NCBI RefSeq assembly: GCF_000718785.1
Contig: NZ_JOCA01000011.1
Span: forward strand, 62,001 to 126,000
DNA from: Streptomyces sp. NRRL WC-3626
GTDB lineage: Bacteria; Actinomycetota; Actinomycetes; Streptomycetales; Streptomycetaceae
Reading direction: 5' to 3'
Length of the DNA: 64,000 nt
In this document: positions 62,436-64,000 of the stretch, piece by piece
How the letters are laid out: each line of letters opens with the position of its first letter
Numbering within the stretch: position 1 is the first letter of the stretch
Translations under genes and position numbers: made by a program
Notes under the pieces: model-generated
Seen by the model: the letters and a program-made list of their open reading frames with translations, nothing else
What the model was told of the DNA's origin: nothing
The model's database searches: none

Positions 62436-62879
62436 TCAGTCCTTCTTTCCCCGGGTCCGCTTTTCCCGCCGCGCGCCCGGTACCGTGCGGCCCACGATCA
62501 CGTCGCGCCGCGACCGCTCGGCCGGGGCGTCGTCCTTGCGGCCGCTGACGGCGCGGCGCACGCCGTAGCCGAAGGCGGCGACCTTGACCAGGGGGCCGCC
62601 GAAGGTGGAGGCCACGGTGGTCGACAGCGCGGAGGCGTTGGAGGTGACCTCCTGGACGTCGGAGGCGATCGCGTCGACCCGCTCGATCTGGGTCTGCGCG
62701 GACCGCACCGCCGCGGAGGCGTCCGCCAGCAGGGGGACGGCCTGGTCGGTCACGTCCGCCACCAGCCTGGTGGTCGCCCGGAGCGTCTGGGCCAGCCTCG
62801 CGAGCGCGACCGCGAGGAAGGAGACCAGGATCGCCCAGAACACGGCCACCAGGATTCCGGCCACCTCGCCACCGGACAC
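62436..62879 (-). CDS. DUF948 family membrane protein (147 aa)
   Basis: N-terminal membrane helix VAGILVAVFWAILVSFLAVALARLAQTL (about 5-32), then a long amphipathic coiled-coil-like region (LVADVTDQAVPLLADASAAVRSAQTQIERVDAIASDVQEVTSNASALSTTVAST) typical of DUF948/methyl-accepting-like general stress proteins, and a basic tail (RSRRDVIVGRTVPGARREKRTRGKKD). The start is uncertain: GTG at 62879 gives the usual N-terminus; GTG at 62888 or ATG at 62915 are alternatives. First gene of the alaS unit. Function unknown. Confidence 0.8.
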   Translation of the reverse strand: MSGGEVAGILVAVFWAILVSFLAVALARLAQTLRATTRLVADVTDQAVPLLADASAAVRSAQTQIERVDAIASDVQEVTSNASALSTTVASTFGGPLVKVAAFGYGVRRAVSGRKDDAPAERSRRDVIVGRTVPGARREKRTRGKKD

Positions 62880-63080
62880 TGTGTGCACCCGCTCCCTTGA
62901 AACGCGCCTGAACATCGAGAAAAGTCGTGCGCCCGAGCCTATCGCGCCGGTGACGGGACTCCGTACCGGATTACCGTCCGCCGCGGGTGGAGTCGCGGGA
63001 AGAGACGACGAACCCGCCGCCTCGCCCGCCCACAGGGGGCGGGGAGACGGCGGGCTCGGGATACCGCGCGCCTGCTGGGG

Positions 63081-63695
63081 TCAGCGGGCGTAGTACTCGA
63101 CGACGAGCTGCTCGTCGCAGATCACCGGGATCTCCTTGCGGTTCGGCTCGCGGTCCAGGCGGAACGCCAGGGACTTGAGGTTCACCTGGAGGTAGCGCGG
63201 GGTCTCACCGTCGGGGGCGAAGCCGCCTTCACGGGCGATCGTGAAGAGGGTCTTCTCCTTGCTGCGCTCACGGACCTGCACCACGTCGTCCGGGCGGACA
63301 CGGAAGGAGGGCTTGTCGACCTTCTTGCCGTTGACCTGGATGTGGCCGTGCACGACCATCTGACGGGCCTGGTAGATCGTGCGGGCGATGCCCGAACGCA
63401 GAACCAGGGCGTCGAGACGGCGCTCCAGCTCGATGACCAGGGCCTCACCGGTCTTCATCGTGGTCTTCGCGGCACGCTCGTAGGCGCGAACGAGCTGGCG
63501 CTCGGACACGTCGTACTGCGCGCGCAGACGCTGCTTCTCCAGCAGACGGACCTTGTAGTCCGAGTTCTGCTTGCGGCCACGACCGTGCTCACCCGGCGGG
63601 TAGGGACGGGCCTCGAAGTACTTGACGGCCTTGGGGGTCAGCGCGATGCCGAGGGCACGCGACTTCTTGACCTTGGGGCGGGGCTGGTTCGCCAC
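63081..63695 (-). CDS. rpsD: 30S ribosomal protein S4
   Basis: 204 aa. [60 protein letters not shown] is the N-terminal RNA-binding domain, without the zinc Cys cluster, so the C-minus type. S4 RNA-binding domain [31 protein letters not shown] (about 93-125). GTG start preceded by an unusually A-rich leader end, GAAAAGGAAAAGGAAAAGAA, offering repeated AAGGA ribosome sites. Not in an rpoA operon; a long leader suggests autoregulation. Confidence 0.97.
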   Translation of the reverse strand: MANQPRPKVKKSRALGIALTPKAVKYFEARPYPPGEHGRGRKQNSDYKVRLLEKQRLRAQYDVSERQLVRAYERAAKTTMKTGEALVIELERRLDALVLRSGIARTIYQARQMVVHGHIQVNGKKVDKPSFRVRPDDVVQVRERSKEKTLFTIAREGGFAPDGETPRYLQVNLKSLAFRLDREPNRKEIPVICDEQLVVEYYAR

Positions 63696-63782
63696 TTCTT
63701 TTCCTTTTCCTTTTCGGCTGCCTCAGGGTTACGGGAGGTCGCATCCGCAGCCGGGGATTTCCCCTCGGGTCGGTGAGGACCC

Positions 63783-63877
63783 GGTGGGCAGCCGCTCCCT
63801 GGTCTGGGCACATACGTGCAGCACACGAACGGCCCACCGACCGGTCCCTGGACTTACGGGGTGGTGGTGGGCTGCCC
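63783..63877 (-). promoter_or_regulatory. rpsD leader with mutually exclusive pairings
   Basis: On the minus strand the 5' UTR has three segments: A GGGCAGCCCACC (63877-63866), B GGTGGGC (63838-63832) and C GGCTGCCCACC (63793-63783). A can pair with B (7 bp) or with C (8 bp, GGGCAGCC/GGCTGCCC), and B can also pair with C (7 bp). A -10 TAGACT at 63987-63982 implies a leader near 280 nt. Candidate S4 autoregulatory leader. No gene in 63696-64000. Confidence 0.5.
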
Positions 63878-63981
63878 GCGACACCTACGACGGTGCGCGA
63901 CGCTCCTGGATCGAAGGATCCGGCTGGATGTCCCGCCTGAGGCGCCGACCGGGGCCGGACACGGGACTCAGCACTGCGGAG

Positions 63982-63987
63982 AGTCTA
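63982..63987 (-). promoter_or_regulatory. -10 element of rpsD
   Basis: TAGACT on the minus strand fits the Streptomyces vegetative -10. Its -35 would lie beyond the window edge, so the call is incomplete. Confidence 0.4.
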
Positions 63988-64000
63988 CAGGGTGGTCAGG

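Overview
This window is a stretch of core chromosome from a Streptomyces (Actinomycetota). The composition is very GC-rich, GTG and even TTG starts are common, and genes are packed with 4-bp ATGA/GTGA overlaps. It also carries lineage markers: bldD, the actinobacterial integration host factor mihF, rpoZ-gmk, DUF6167 and DUF948 proteins, and the ribM riboflavin transporter. From memory, gene order closely follows the region of Streptomyces coelicolor that runs from the rib/his cluster to rpsD. I saw no insertion sequence, phage, CRISPR array or other sign of recent transfer.

Layout. (1) 0.1-7.9 kb, minus strand: two CNNM/CorC-like membrane proteins, then one compact run ribE-ribM-ribAB-ribH-hisE-hisG-PH protein headed by an FMN riboswitch. 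(2) 8-15.5 kb: mixed accessory genes (NAD(P)-binding protein, ROK regulator with divergent MFS transporter, thioesterase, nucleobase permease, GH6 glycosidase, DUF5995 protein). (3) 15.5-21.7 kb, minus strand: amine oxidase, carbon-nitrogen hydrolase, MFS transporter, Lrp/AsnC regulator and APC amino-acid/polyamine permease, probably an amine or amino-acid catabolic locus. Similar phased TTGCG boxes precede the permease and the hydrolase. (4) 21.8-33.8 kb: guaB1, a barstar/ribonuclease pair, a SorC-type regulator, rpe, an MMPL exporter, rsmB, fmt, an HTH protein and priA. (5) 33.8-38.3 kb: an unusual tRNA-like RNA, metK, coaBC, rpoZ, gmk, mihF. (6) 38.4-48.4 kb: the complete de novo UMP operon pyrR-pyrB-pyrC-(PH-like membrane protein)-carA-carB-pyrD-pyrF with a PyrR-binding hairpin next to the pyrR ribosome binding site. 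(7) 48.6-49.2 kb: bldD on the plus strand with a promoter and an operator-like palindrome. (8) 49.4-64 kb, minus strand: rpsD, two small membrane proteins, alaS, ruvX, mltG, aroE, a repeat-containing membrane protein, aroC-aroK-aroB, an ATPase, an aminopeptidase P homologue, efp, nusB.

Most striking observation. Between metK and priA on the minus strand (33838-33955) is a sequence with a perfect T-arm, then a self-complementary 'acceptor' stem closed at its tip, then a class-II D-arm. These are the parts of a tRNA in circularly permuted order, enclosed by a 10-bp outer stem (one mismatch) and followed by a hairpin. This is the architecture of the tRNA-mimic module of bacterial Y RNAs (YrlA), yet no Ro60/TROVE gene lies in the window. 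Other regulatory finds include an orphan DasR-like box beside the rib operon, a PyrR loop, a possible three-way switching rpsD leader, and operator-like palindromes in front of several genes.
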